DNA of 64,000 bases from Gyromitra esculenta (Eukaryota > Ascomycota > Pezizomycetes > Pezizales > Discinaceae). The stretch is taken from NCBI GenBank assembly GCA_038503075.1, contig JBCAML010000007.1:620001-684000 (forward strand), read 5' to 3'. This document shows, piece by piece, positions 1-11,802 of this stretch (positions within the stretch are counted from its first letter, which is position 1; each line of letters opens with the position of its first letter). The notes beneath the pieces were generated by a model. The model did not search any database. It saw only the letters and a list, made by a program, of their open reading frames with translations, and was not told the DNA's origin. The position numbers and the translations under genes are program-made.

Positions 1-1380
1 AGTCTTCTCAAAAAGCATTTCGAGTTTCTCTAATTCTTCATGGACGGCTGCGCAGTTAGCGGCGGCATATATTGATTTCTTCTGTTTCCTCAACTGCCAT
101 CTCATTTTAGTATAAGTTAAATATAACACGAAACAGCTATAACCTACCGGCAATTTCGAATTCATCTTTAGCTATCGAATATCTAGGCCAAGGTTAATAG
201 TTGGTACCAGACAGCTCGCTACAAGTTGAACTGCAGAGCCTCGCTCACTGCTATGCTATTTGATCTACTTTTTCATCTGTCGGATCCTTCTCAGAAGAGG
301 ACAAGAATAATCGTCTAGAAGTTGAGAAGCTGCTGGAGGTGCACAACCGGTACTACCGGTGAAATTCGAGGCTTAGTGTATGAGAGGAAGCATCGCGACG
401 TCGGCTTGAAAAGATACATCATAGAAATCTTCTAAGCTCTTGTGCCTGGTATCTGCACGACGTCGTGAAACGGTGGCTGAAATATACTTTGTTGATGGCT
501 AGAGTTTTGACTTAGTAGGGTTTATGATTGATTTCTGAGCGCAAGGATTTGTCTGCCATGACGTCGCTTGGGCCACAATACCTGATGAACACTATTCTAA
601 TATCATGTTTGTGCTTACATAAAAATAGCCAGGGCTGTGAAGCAGTCTTCAATTGATATTTTAACCGTATGATACCGCGGATAGATAGTAGAAAAGCGTC
701 TGAATGTAGGCCTAAACGCTAGACCTCGTGCAGTCACAAAATCTCACTCGGCCATTACTGTCTTCTACTTCTAAGGCTGGTGTATACTTCCTGTGTTATC
801 TCAGCAAATTCTCTGTCGTAGTTAACGCATTTTGATAATGTCTATAATACAATTAACTGCATATTTTCTGTGTCCATTTCACCCCCCACTTACACATCTC
901 ATTTCGTATCATGGTGCATCTATGACCCATTTTATTTGCGTGTCATGGTTTCGGTACATATACGTACGCATATATCAGCACATCGTATATCGCGGCATAA
1001 ATTTAGTCGCTCCTCCTAGACCTTAGCTATGACTACATATATAGATTAAGTTTCTTAATCAAATCCTAGCAACCCCTAGGATGCAAGCAAAATTCCCCGG
1101 CCCCAGCTGTTGACTTCTTGTCATAAACTATTTTCTGCAATTATACATGTATATATTATATTCCAGCACGCTAACTTATATGTAGTTACATGAAACATAT
1201 TGGATGCATCGCTTTAGATCATATTTTTTTTGAAATCTATGAGTTAATTATTTAAATATGACATTGCTCCCATAGAAATACATATAAATTAATGAATTTT
1301 TTGCGAAGCTGCATTGCCGACACAGTCTATCACTCGATCAACTAGCCAGCAGTTTTGCCAACTTCCGACTGGCGAAAAAA

Positions 1381-1627
1381 TACTGCGCATGCGTAGGCTG
1401 TCACGCATACAGGTCAGTCACTTACTCTTTGGGCAAAAATACGATTGGTAAATAAGGTTTTACTAGATTCTCATCAGACGTTAGTTAGACGTCATTCTTG
1501 TACAAACCGGGAAACTACCTGGGACAACAATCTTTTTGACCAACCGTGATAGAGTAAGATTCCTAAAATATACAACGACTAAAAGAGTGGGTGAGTGACC
1601 CATATGACTGTCTACGCACGCGCAATA
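1381..1627. mobile_element. MITE-like element with TA ends
   Basis: The left end TACTGCGCATGCGTAGGCTG pairs with the reverse complement of the right end, which reads TATTGCGCGTGCGTAGACAG. The imperfect terminal inverted repeats run for about 40 bp. Both ends carry TA, the target-site dinucleotide of Tc1/mariner/pogo-type transposons. The 247-bp interior has no ORF. Confidence 0.6.
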
Positions 1628-1649
1628 TGACTGGTTTCTGGCCTCCAGT

Positions 1650-1818
1650 TAGTACTCGGGTCAGGGAATAAGTACCTGAAGGCTGAGGGAGGCAAAGCGG
1701 GTTTTTGATTTGCTAGATCATGCAGTGGCGGACCTCTGAGCATATTCTGTCCAATAAAAACCCCGGCTTGCAAACCACCAGTTATCAGATACTTATTCCC
1801 TGACCCGGGTGCTCGTAA
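1650..1818. mobile_element. MITE-like inverted-repeat element
   Basis: The segment CGGGTCAGGGAATAAGTA near 1657 is repeated in inverse orientation near 1790-1807, with weaker pairing on both sides. The total length is about 170 bp and nothing is coded. It lies some 20 bp from the preceding inverted-repeat element. The exact ends are uncertain. Confidence 0.5.
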
Positions 1819-2421
1819 TGGTCTTATTAAAAGCTGTAGCTAGCGCACGTAATAGTACGTCAAAGCAGGTCTGTAGCTAAGACCAACAGCGTAATTCTTA
1901 TTATTTCAACGTGCGTCCCCGTTCCATTCGGGAAATTTCAGTAGTATTTTATCTTCCTGTAGTTCAAGCTCTCGTATATATAATCGAATGCATAGGTCCA
2001 TCCACAAATAGCTCCTCCTCGCTCACATTCAGATCGAGGATCGAGGAGTATGACGCGCCAAACATCCTCCTACCGAAATCCCTGGAAATATCCAGCAAAA
2101 AATTTGACTAGATTCCAAAAGGCATTGATTTACCCCCCTAGTCATTACGACTAAATAGTTGAACGGCTTCCTAGTAATATATCACTGATCTCCCCCCTCG
2201 TACCACACTTTTGCCAATAGATTTTTTTGCTCCTTCGGCTTGCAAAGGAATTTCCGCGGCTACTGCGAAATGTTCTCAGAGAGTAGAAAAAATATGACAA
2301 CCCATAATAGCCAGAAAATCCTCCTGACGCCGTAACCCAATACCAATGAAAAAATAAGAGATATAAATTTAAAGAATCATCACTGGCCGTAACTCAAACC
2401 GCATATTTCCTAGTTGAATTG

Positions 2422-3721
2422 TCAGCTACAATCGTATCTTATTCGGATGAAGCGAGTACGGACCTTCCGCCGACGTGCGAAGTCTGTATAAAAACCTCTC
2501 CAGATGTCTTGATCGGTGCAATCTTTACTCGTCGAACCTTCTTTATCCCAGCACTTTGGTTGATTTACCTCTAGAATACTTTCCGATGTTTGAATCCAGG
2601 GCTTTATGAATAGTTAGTATCATCAAAGTCTCCGAAGTATAACCCGGTGAAATAATACCTTAGGCACAGGCCAATCCGAAAAGTGCACATATTTAGCCTC
2701 CTTTAAGATTTTCTTGCCATCCCATACCTCCTCGGAGCTGCCGAGGTATTTGACATGATCTTTCGGTTCTGATTTATATTCCCCTGTGAGAAGGTTATAT
2801 GGACGGTGCGGTAAAATGAGACAGCTATCTCCATAGAGAGTGTTTATCACTTCCATGTCGTAATCATTTTTACCCGCGGCGTCGATAGCTTTCATTATGC
2901 GGTCGAACTCGAACGCTGAGGGTTGCACGAGCATGAGTTGAGCCGATCGCACGCGATCTTTCGGGTCAAGCCAATACGCTCTTGCGGCCGCCATGGGAGA
3001 TGGGGGAAGTAGAAAGAGCTCGTCCATCGACTGATTATCACGTTAGCTGCGATAAAATCACAAGGACGGAGAAACAAGCCTGCAGTAGATTTGCATCTGA
3101 ATCAAGATGCAAGACACGATCATACTCCGTCTGATTCCAAGCGAGAAGTTTCGTATAGCTATCAGCCCATGTTGCTGGTTATTGATATTAATATTAATTT
3201 ATCTCAAGTAAAGATTGCGGAACGGAGGATGAGGTACAATCAGCTGAATCCTTCCTCTGAACCTTAATTGGCTTTAAAATAACGCGGTATTTATCCCTCG
3301 CCGCTGCCAGCAACTTTGTTTGCGTTGAACTACTCGTGCTCACATCTGCTGACCAGCTATCGGGGTACAGGAGAACTCTGTCCGCTTTACTGTCTGTTTT
3401 GCTTAGTGAAGCAAAGATCAGGATAGAGTTGCAAAGGTATTCTGGAACGGTAGTGTATTGCACATATGCGAACTTGCTCCAATCAGTTGTTGTTTGCATG
3501 AGTCGCGAGTTTTCTGGCACCACCGCGCCTTCCAGGGGGGATGTGACCTTAGAATCTGGATCGGGCAACCGCGACTGTTGCATACAGTGTAATGCTGATT
3601 GCGCTGTTTCTGTATATGGTCGAAGTAAAAGCACGGTGCAAATCAGTGCAACTATTGCTACTGCCAGCTTTAATGTTCGCAGCTTTGGGCCCGATAACGA
3701 CCGTATATTGAAGACGTCCAT
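2422..3721 (-). CDS. GNT1-like N-acetylglucosaminyltransferase (GT8-type), four exons
   Basis: Predicted type II Golgi glycosyltransferase of 376 aa. Exons on the minus strand: 3721-3238, 3174-3080, 3030-2659 and 2601-2422. All phases fit and all joins give family-like sequence. A single membrane anchor spans residues about 17-33. The catalytic part has the metal-binding DxD motif in LDSDANLLQ (Asp186 and Asp188), then MDELFLLP, the NTLYGDS region, VHFSDWPVPKPW across intron 3, and a C-terminal WRGFY box. These match the fungal GNT1/glycogenin-like group, in which K. lactis Gnt1 caps mannans with GlcNAc. Intron 2 (3031-3079) has a GC rather than GT donor but an in-frame CTAAC branch site and AG acceptor. 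The start is the first ATG before the anchor. The family is fairly sure; the exact acceptor sugar is not. Confidence 0.85.
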
Positions 3722-4550
3722 GATTGCTGTCCAAGAACGAGGTAAATTCTCAAAGAGTAGAAAAGAGGTTGAAAGTTTTTCGTAACAACCAAGCCACTAC
3801 TCCTGGGATTGAGCCTGTAACGGTTGCTGTTCGCTCCAAAGGCTCTTGGGTAATTTGTTCCGGCCAGATACTGAAAATGGCTTTATTATTTCAAAAGGCA
3901 GCGGGGATGTGGTGGAAGAAGACAGAGTTTAGTCGTTCGGGCAGGTGGGGGAGCTGGAGGGTGAGTGGTTCTTCAGGCTGCTGACAGGGCTCATCGAACG
4001 GGCTGTGTCTCTTTGTTATATGTATCAATTTATGTACATACATGTATCTTGGCAGTAAGATTCAAGATCAACAGAGCAGGGGCAATACGAACTGAGCCCT
4101 TACCACGTTTGCGCTGCCACCGAAGTGCCATTGGTGAATGAACACTTGCAGCCAATAATTCTCACTCGCATATCCACCTATTGTAGGTTGCGTGCAATGG
4201 AGATGAGGAACTCTAAGCTGATTTTTTTAAGGGGCGATCTGGTAGGGATGATACCATCAAAACTTAACATCATATACCAAAGCTGAAGAAGTTAAAACTA
4301 CATGTAGCGCGACTTCTTGAGTGCTTAGCAACTACATGCGCAGTCGCATCTCGCTATGTCGGATGCCAAGCTAAAGCATTATTTTGTACGAGACAGCGAA
4401 ATCCACTGATTACTCAAATTCCGAGGTAATTCCGCAAGCTACGGGGAACCTAGAGTGGCGAAATTTTGTAAAGTTACTTAGAGAAATTGGAAGAAAAGAT
4501 ACGAGATTCCTCACAATCAGAGTGACATTCTTCTAATCGTAATTGCTGGT
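3722..4550. other. Upstream region of the GNT1-like gene
   Basis: About 830 bp without convincing coding sequence; the plus-strand ORFs overlapping the GNT1 exon are shadows. The stretch 4350-4400 shares a roughly 45-bp block (ATGTCGGATGCC, later TTTTGTACGAGACAGC) with 5910-5955, which suggests a dispersed repeat. Confidence 0.5.
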
Positions 4551-4945
4551 ATGCCTCCCAAGTCAAACGCAAACGCAGCCAGAAAAGGTTTTGCAAGCTC
4601 TACGCCCCCCCCAAAATATGAGCCACGCAAACTGAGAGAAAAATACCCGAAAATGAAACTTGCACAGTTTGCTCAACTACCAGAGTGCCCTAAAAGAGCT
4701 GATGGTCGTCCACTTGCGGCATCCAGCCTTTCAGACCATTTAAAGGATTGGGAGCTTTATGTTATTTTTTCTATCACAAAACCGAAAGCACGCACTGCCG
4801 AATATCTCTTTGGATTGATGCAGCCGAATTTGAACGCATACCTGTTGTAGATATCATTCGCGCACAATCAGAGATAATTCAGGCGGAGCTCAAAAAAGCT
4901 GAGGTTAAAGAAGATTATAAGGATTTTGAGATGTCTGTTGGCTGA
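4551..4945 (+). pseudogene. Small unknown ORF, possibly frameshifted
   Basis: A frame from ATG 4551 encodes 99 aa starting MPPKSNANAARKGF, rich in Lys, Pro and Ala, and stops at 4850. A second frame overlapping from 4748 continues to 4945 with a charged, helix-like tail (AELKKAEVKEDYKDFEM). The two could be one small protein broken by a frameshift near 4840, or chance. I recognise no family. Dispersed-repeat sequence lies on both sides, which favours a relic over a functional gene. Confidence 0.25.
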
Positions 4946-6690
4946 CTGATTAGATTTAAAAGCAGATATAATATTGGTCGTCTAAAACGCTACGGAGAGC
5001 CAGCAAGATCTCCAGGAGACTCCCGGAGAAAGTGGGTCAATACTCGCTCCCCCACGAAGGCACATTTACTCCCGGAGTCAACCGAGCCTCCCTGACCTCC
5101 TGAGGCTCCAGGAGGTTAGCGAGGAGGAAAATGTTTCTGCTGATGTTCTGCTGAAGTAGAACCTAAGCGAAGTAAGTCGGGATGGTTCAAGTCCGTAGGT
5201 CTGAGTTACTACTAGTAGTATAAAGTATTGAGCCACGGCCACCCGTAGAGAATCCCCATCTTCCCGCGATAGTAGCAATAGCAAGTTACCTGCAAAGCGA
5301 AACCTTATTAATATTAAGCTTGGTGAGCTACAGCTTTCTACTGAATATCTTCACCTTTATCATCTACACACATATTCGCATAGTTACGTTCTCCGAGTCG
5401 AGTCCTTGTCTCTTGGAGCGTCCCCGTTATATTAATTGAACGATTTTTCAGCATACCGATAAATCAAAATCCAACTTGAACCCACCTGCTTTCTCTTCTC
5501 CGGTTTCTTCAAACTTTATTCAGGTGTGCACCACCGAGGTCCAAGCATTCCAAGCTCTTTGGATATGCTCTTATACCCTGCACCTGCTCTTTTCATCCCT
5601 ACAACATGCCATTTAATAGAGTCCGGCCACTCCCTTCAACCTGTCTTGCGCTTTATTTGTCTTGCTTAATTTCGCGCCCTCAAGCTTGCAGGCCCCTTCG
5701 TCATTTTGGAGCGTTGAGTCTTGAATTGTCATGTAAGCAAGGTAGAAAATTCATAACTTGATGATACCTGATGATACCTAGAGTTACCCGGCCTATTCGG
5801 AGGGTGTCGATCGCTTTTGTCCGGGTGTAATATCGGTGGTCTCGGTGCCACCACGGCCACTTGGTGGCAGATTTCTCTCCACCCCGAAGTGCAGTCGTAT
5901 CTTGATATGTCGGATGCCCAGTCTCAGTAAGATTTTGTACGAGACAGCAAATTAATTTTGGTGAGCAGAAAAAACTATGGAAGAATCCGTACGAGATAGA
6001 GAGGAATCCAACACTGCGAGATCTGGCACAGCAAGGTGCGACTGTGTACAGAAACACTCCAAGGGTTTTTGCATCCTCTTCGGTGCTGACCTCAACCACC
6101 ATGGATTGGGACAGTATTGTTCGCAAAAGGCTATCACAAAAAAGGAGCGATACCATTTAGCGTGCAGATCACCCCTATACCTCTTTATTCTTAGTAACTT
6201 CTCGCTAGTTTAGCTTATAATTATTTAATTGTGGTATCGTCTAGCTAGGGGCGCTGAGATTTTTGGAACGTGGTTGTACCCTTGCTTGGGAATGCCCCAC
6301 CTGTTGCCTGCGATCACGATTCGTCACTCGAGTAGAACCACTACTCTCAGTCACTTGGAAATCTGAATAGGTTTACTCGAAATCGAATAATAATATGCGC
6401 CTAACAGTGTAGTTAAGCCAAGTTTTACCAACACATACCTTATCCGAATCTATTGTCGATTCAAAGTTCGTGCGTGCTCCTCCTACGCAAAAAGGTGCTA
6501 CCACATGTATGTCACTACATCACGTACTTTTGGTCTACCATAAGTATCGTATCTATTTTGATAGTTGGCAAAGTCCGGTATCTTCGAGGTACTTGTAGCA
6601 ACTAGCAAATTATATAAAGCTGTTATGCTTCCAGATTCCAGAACACAGCTTTGCAACGGCCACAGCCTCTAAAGTACCTGTACACAACGT

Positions 6691-7197
6691 GTACCGTATT
6701 ATCTCGGCTATAAGGAACTGACCTGGGCTAGGCAGTTCTAAATCGGCCTTCAGAAACGCTCGAAAGTTGTTAGAAACGGTTGCTAAGCATTTGAATTGCA
6801 ATACTAATCAAACACTTGCTCGCCTGATGAAGCAATTTCAATTAAAGTATTTTAGTCGAGCCCGGTCCAAACCAGTTCTCTACTCACGTCGCCGAGTTCC
6901 ATGATCGTCACGTGATAGGTTAAACCACCCATTAACTGGTCACGTGGCGATCATGGAACTCGGCGACATGAGTATAGTCGAGACAATACCGTACTATCTC
7001 AACCATAATGAACACGACCGGGCTAGGCAATTTCAAATCGACCTTCACAAAGCTCACCAAGCTGCTTGAAAATATCAGAAATGACTTCCTGAACCAACAA
7101 CTAACAAGCAACCGAATCTCCAGATATGGATATTTTTATTTAAGTATCTTGATCTAGTCCGGCTCGGACGTGTTCATTATGACCGAGATAATACGGT
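6691..7197. mobile_element. Two adjacent related MITEs, the first with a nested MITE
   Basis: A motif TACCGTATTATCTC followed by CTGGGCTAGG occurs at 6692 and, diverged, at 6987; its reverse complement ends the second copy at 7197. Copy 2 (6987-7197) is about 210 bp with roughly 40-bp terminal inverted repeats. Copy 1 starts at 6691. Its right terminal repeat is split by the hairpin element at 6881-6974: the halves CCAGTTCTC and TAGTCGAGACAATACC rejoin to match the left repeat. Neither copy has coding potential. Confidence 0.6.
6881..6974. mobile_element. Hairpin MITE nested in another MITE
   Basis: Two 35-nt arms (6881-6915 and 6940-6974) are inverse copies with only two mismatches. They begin TACTCACGTCGCCGAGTTCC and end in GAGTA, with TA at both tips. 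The loop is 24 nt. It interrupts the right end of the surrounding element, so it is the younger insertion. Confidence 0.7.
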
Positions 7198-8370
7198 TTT
7201 GTAGTTTGCTGGTTGCCACGTACCCCCCGATGATACCAGACTTAGCCAATTATCCAAATAAATACGGTACACGAAAGTACCTCTTGGCGGCAACGCCTTT
7301 TAATTCGTCCCACGGCAGTGCTTCACACTTTGGTTGGCTAAAATAGTACCCTTGTTTTCAGATACTGTACTTATCGTAAAGCACAGAGCACCGTGACCTA
7401 AGAGTTGGATGTGCCGAATGAAATAATAAATAATGTCGTAGAGCACAAGTAGTTTTACATGTGTACTGGCACAGCTCACGCAGTTTGCTCGTAATAATTT
7501 CGATGAGCATAGATTTTAATATATGCTACTAAAACTTAATATTACAGAAGGGATATGATGCCAAGTAGTTGTTTACTTCGTTTTCAAATAGATGCAACTA
7601 TTGTTGCCTTAATTAGAACCCTTTCTCCCAATTAACCTACATAGGAACGACAAATAAGGAACAAGGAAAATTTTACAACACTGAGATACCACTAAATCCC
7701 ACACTCAAGCTGCTTTGAAAAACGTGTAATATATAGCTCTGCGGCTTATAATAAGAACGGGAAAAATAGAAAACAAAGAAAAGCCGTCAAGGGTAGTGAG
7801 CAAAATGGAAAAAATAAAATAAAAGGATATAGAAACCATTACAACCCATACTGCGATAGTACCAAGCCCCTCAAAGCCTTCAAAATTTCAAATCAAAACC
7901 GTTGCCGTACTACCTTCGGGAAATAACTCCCACAGAATTGCATATTCGCAACCAAAAAAATACCTAAACTGCGGTAGACTGTCTGGTGGTGCGCGGGGGT
8001 GAATGTAGGTGGAGTAAGAGAGACAGTCCCTAGGGATAAGGATGAAAACCCAACCACCCGTAACATAATATTTAACTGTCCTCCCAATTGCGAAAGGGAG
8101 AATGAAAAGGAAAGAGTGAAAAAACCAATGGAACGCTTCTTTTAAAACAATAGTAAGGTAATTTAAGTAGCCGTAGGAACAAGAAAGCGAAAAGTTAAGG
8201 GTGGAATAAGTAAGAGATAAAAGAAAGAAAAATTAATTCCCACCGCCTACTGCGTCCTACAATTTCCCGGCCGATCAGCTTTAAATTCTGTCCATGCATA
8301 AAACCAATTGCAATCCCTCATGCAATCCATGACCCATCCATCGATTCTTCCCAGCTACTTTGGTATTGAG

Positions 8371-10122
8371 CTACTCTTTAGTAAGGACTATACTATCATC
8401 TTTGCCCTCGCACTCATGCACTAAAGTCGTGGAGGATGTTGTGGTAGTAGGTGATTGGCTTCCGTCTTCCAACTCTTGGGCTTCAACCTCAGCCTTAGCT
8501 TCCGGCATTTCAATGCTGCTCGCTTCCTTGCCTAAATCAATAGCCTCTTGCATTTGATCCTTCACTTCAGTGACCTCGCGAGAAGTCTCTTCGGACTGTG
8601 CAGTTTTCGTGCTGGTATCCTCTAGTTTGGGCTTTTCACCGGTCTTTTGTTTCTGGAGTCTGCCCATTGGTGGCGGTAAAGATTTTTCCCGCCGACGACT
8701 AGTGCTAGTCACAGATGCTGAGCGTTTTGGCGGTGGGTTCATTGTCCCTGGTTTCTTGTCCGAAACTTTCCCAGCACTAGCCGTAGTTGGTCTCATCATG
8801 CGTGACAAAAAGTCTCCTCCTGTAGCTCCGGGTCCCCCCTGTAGAGAACCAACGCTGGTCCTATTAGGATTCCTTATCGCTGCCGAGGTTTGTGGCCTCT
8901 GTGGCGATCTTTGATCTTTCCTTCCGGGCCTGGAACTCATCCCGGAATTACCTCGTCGCATCCCAGAAGAACTGGGTGGCGATCTATTACGCACTGAAGC
9001 AGATGAGGGTGGTCTACTGCGAGCTGCCGCTTTTTGATCTGCCGCGAATTTTGCTGCAGAGGCGGAAGTGGGGGCAAAGGCCGAACTACGAATAGTAGGG
9101 GGTTTGCTTGGTTCTCTGGCTGGCTTGGTCTCGACCTTTTTAGCCACAAGGGTTTTTGTCTTTTCAAATGCGGTAGCGAGCGATCGGGATTTAGGCGCCA
9201 CTAATGTTGTGGAGGCTGTTGGAGAAATGATTGTCGCGGATGTGGATGCAGTATTGCGAGATTTTGTCGATGATGAGCTTGTGTTAGGGGCAACCACAGG
9301 TGATTTTGTCCTTGATCCGGAACTTGAACTTGGTGCAGCGCTGCGAATAGGGCTCTTGGGGGCGAATGCTGGCGAGGGAAGGGGTGAAGCTGTAGTGGAT
9401 TTTGATAGGGGGAGGGTAAGGCTTTTTCCTGCTTTGATAGGTGCCAATTTATTCGTCTTAGAAAACATCGATTTGGTTGGAGATTTTGGGGGTGGCCCAG
9501 CCTTAGAGTCTATAGACTTCGGATTCGACTCTGTCTTAGCGGATTTCAGAAGACCCATTTCGTCCTTTCCAGCAGGTATTAAGTCAAGCGGTTTCTCTGG
9601 AGACGTATATTCTTGTTTAATAGAAATGTCTTCCAGGCTAGGCGATAATCTGGCAATTGCTTTCAGCGGTGTAGTGTATCCGATTTGACTTTCAAGGTCA
9701 TGCTTTTTGAGATTTGACTCATCAAGCATATGTCGTCCATTGGTGGTCGTTGCGACTTCCTCTTTCATCGGCTCGTTCTCAACCGTAACTTTCTCGTTGT
9801 CTAATGGCTCGCCAGCTAGCTTCGAGTCCCCAGCAATTGGAGCTGCGGGGCTTATCGGACTTGTCGGGACTGGCGCTTTCTGTAGCCCAAACATCGGACT
9901 GCTATTCCCTGTGACTGCAACGAAGGATGTTCTGACTTTGCCCAGTGGTCTTGGACCTGGACTTTGATCACGGGAGGCGGGATTGGCGGGATTGGGACCG
10001 CTGCCGGGGGCGGCGGAGCTTGAAGGAGATGAGGATGACTTTTCAAACATTGCAAGTAGGCCCTTGACACCAGAACCAGAGGGACGAGGTCCCCCAATAC
10101 GGTTCGATTCCGGAGAGGCCAT
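8371..10122 (-). CDS. Disordered Ser/Pro/Lys-rich conserved-looking protein
   Basis: Single-exon gene of 583 aa. The frame is open further upstream, but ATG 10122 is the first ATG in it and precedes the only motif-like part: a short amphipathic segment VKGLLAMFEK at residues 19-28, followed by a KVRTSFVAV segment near residue 64. The rest is low-complexity and basic, with many SP/TP, SSS and PKS stretches, and is very likely unstructured; the last 90 residues are acidic. I recall similar N-terminal segments in uncharacterised fungal proteins but cannot name a family. The architecture would suit a scaffold or cytoskeleton-associated phosphoprotein (inference only). It is divergent from the Cep57-like gene, with 1.7 kb between their starts. 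Confidence 0.7.
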   Translation of the reverse strand: MASPESNRIGGPRPSGSGVKGLLAMFEKSSSSPSSSAAPGSGPNPANPASRDQSPGPRPLGKVRTSFVAVTGNSSPMFGLQKAPVPTSPISPAAPIAGDSKLAGEPLDNEKVTVENEPMKEEVATTTNGRHMLDESNLKKHDLESQIGYTTPLKAIARLSPSLEDISIKQEYTSPEKPLDLIPAGKDEMGLLKSAKTESNPKSIDSKAGPPPKSPTKSMFSKTNKLAPIKAGKSLTLPLSKSTTASPLPSPAFAPKSPIRSAAPSSSSGSRTKSPVVAPNTSSSSTKSRNTASTSATIISPTASTTLVAPKSRSLATAFEKTKTLVAKKVETKPAREPSKPPTIRSSAFAPTSASAAKFAADQKAAARSRPPSSASVRNRSPPSSSGMRRGNSGMSSRPGRKDQRSPQRPQTSAAIRNPNRTSVGSLQGGPGATGGDFLSRMMRPTTASAGKVSDKKPGTMNPPPKRSASVTSTSRRREKSLPPPMGRLQKQKTGEKPKLEDTSTKTAQSEETSREVTEVKDQMQEAIDLGKEASSIEMPEAKAEVEAQELEDGSQSPTTTTSSTTLVHECEGKDDSIVLTKE

Positions 10123-11802
10123 GCTAATCTCTGCCTTCAGGAGGGTTTCCTGATCCAAGTAAAAACTTATGATTGTTTTTATCCGTTCGCTACCTGGATT
10201 CGCGAGTTTTCGAGCGGTGGTGGATATTTTGATATTTTGTTGCTCTGTTTGTTGGTAAACTGTTTGTGGGGTTGTTCTGTTTGCTCTTCAGGGAGAAAAA
10301 AGGGGGAGCGATGGCTAACAGCAGAGGCGGTGCTACTGGTATACTCTAATATGAAGGTGAGAAAAATGATGGCAGGTGAATAGGCACAATATGCAAAGAC
10401 GAAAGGAAGATTGGGTAGATTATTGAGTGAGAGAGGGGTTGCGGAGATGGTTGTGTTTTGGTGTTTACAGCGTGTTGTCAAGTGGTTACTGTGAGACGAG
10501 GAATTTTTGGGTTTGCTGATGGTAGAAAATAGCTCCACCCACCGCCCCCCGTCAGGATTGGCAATAACTATGACTGCGACGAAGTCTGGGAGGCAGCCAC
10601 AAGCTGCATGTTTCAGAAGTAGTAGTATGGGGGAAGCGATGGGAAGTATAGAGGATAATTCCAGATTAATTAATAGGAGGATCGAATGGTCCGGCGTTAA
10701 ACTTTCAGGGTAGGAGGGTTCGGGGGAAAGCGAAAGAAGAATAGAAAAAAGAGGTTATATCGTGAAAGGTATATAGGAAAAATTCGAAATCAGATACGAA
10801 GAGGTCGAGCATGGGAAGACTCTGAAGGCGGACCACAATCGGGCACAGGGGCGGGGCTATTGTGAACAATTGGAATAGCAACAAACACGATGCTTATGCT
10901 GGCGGGCCGGGGAGATATTGTGATAAAATGCGATGCAGTTCTACGTAGGTAAAGTGATGTGATACTGCTCTAGAATAGACTCGACTGAATTTTAATTCTT
11001 TCTTCAGCCTACATTTCAACTTACCTGCAGCGATGCGTGATTTCCAGAGATGCGTGTAAGAAGTCACAGGCTGGTCACAGTGGTTAGAGCCGCGAAATAA
11101 TTTAGATTAGGATACAAAGTAGGGTATCGGAAAGGGGCAGGGGTTTGGTAAATTAGATACTCAGCTGGTGTTTCACTGCCCACCAGAAACTTCTGTTTTA
11201 GTTTCTGCTTATCAAATCGGCATCGATATATGTATGTGTGCCTTTACTTGTGCTCCAGCAAAAGTACCTGAAATCAAGTGTAAGACTTTGGCCAACCATA
11301 TTTTGAAGTGCTGCTGCGGACGAATTAAAAACGTTGCCACCAAAAAACATTTTCAGATACTTATTCTAGAGCACGAGCACACGTACTTAAACACGGTCAT
11401 TTGCCAAGCCGAGAAATCGTTGCATGCCAAGACTTTGGTCAAACTGAAACAAAACAAACAACAAAGACGCGGACTCTTTGTCTGGAGAGCAAAAACTCTG
11501 TTGTTATTACTCCAAAGAGGTCACATTCTATTCGTCTCATTGCTCCATCGCCACATCCTCCTCGCATTCACGTTATTCCCAATCGTCACTTGGTTTTTTT
11601 GCTTCTCGGCCGTTTGTTGCTATGTCCGAGTAATATTCCCTTCCCACCATCTCCTAGTAGTCCATCACCAGTCACGCTCGATACAACGCGAGCTCTCTAA
11701 GCATCGTTTACTGCAGCAACAACAACCACAACCCATCCGCAACAATACCTGCAACAATAACCACGGCCACTATTACGCTCAACTACATTGCTTGCAGTTG
11801 TC
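10123..11802. promoter_or_regulatory. Divergent intergenic region between the disordered-protein gene and the Cep57 gene
   Basis: A 1.68-kb spacer that must hold both promoters and probably long 5' leaders. Pyrimidine-rich tracts lie before the Cep57 start. MluI-box cores (ACGCG) occur at 11467 and 11686, the latter about 115 bp before the Cep57 ATG. The ORFs crossing this region have leader-like composition and are not supported as genes. Confidence 0.4.

Larger units (their letters stand above)
1..2421. other. Non-coding, repeat-bearing intergenic region
   Basis: No reading frame here has protein-like composition or a recognisable motif; the two ORFs over 60 codons look like chance frames in AT-rich DNA. 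Two adjacent inverted-repeat elements lie near 1.4-1.8 kb and are listed separately. The rest is AT-rich with no structure I can name. Confidence 0.6.
4946..8370. other. Long intergenic region with repeats
   Basis: About 3.4 kb without a supported gene. It contains the dispersed-repeat block at 5910-5955 and the nested MITE cluster at 6.69-7.2 kb. The part from about 7.7 kb to 8.37 kb is probably the 3' flank of the minus-strand gene that ends at 8371. Confidence 0.5.

Noticed and set aside
3336..3785. 149-aa plus-strand ORF
   Set aside because: Antisense to exon 1 of the GNT1-like gene, which has family-level support.
9068..9688. 206-aa plus-strand ORF
   Set aside because: Antisense shadow of the Ser/Pro-rich gene on the minus strand; Val/Leu/Gly-biased composition follows from its complement.
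10123..10158. Upstream extension of the 583-aa protein
   Set aside because: The extension would begin at TTG; the first ATG is at 10122 and precedes the motif-bearing part.
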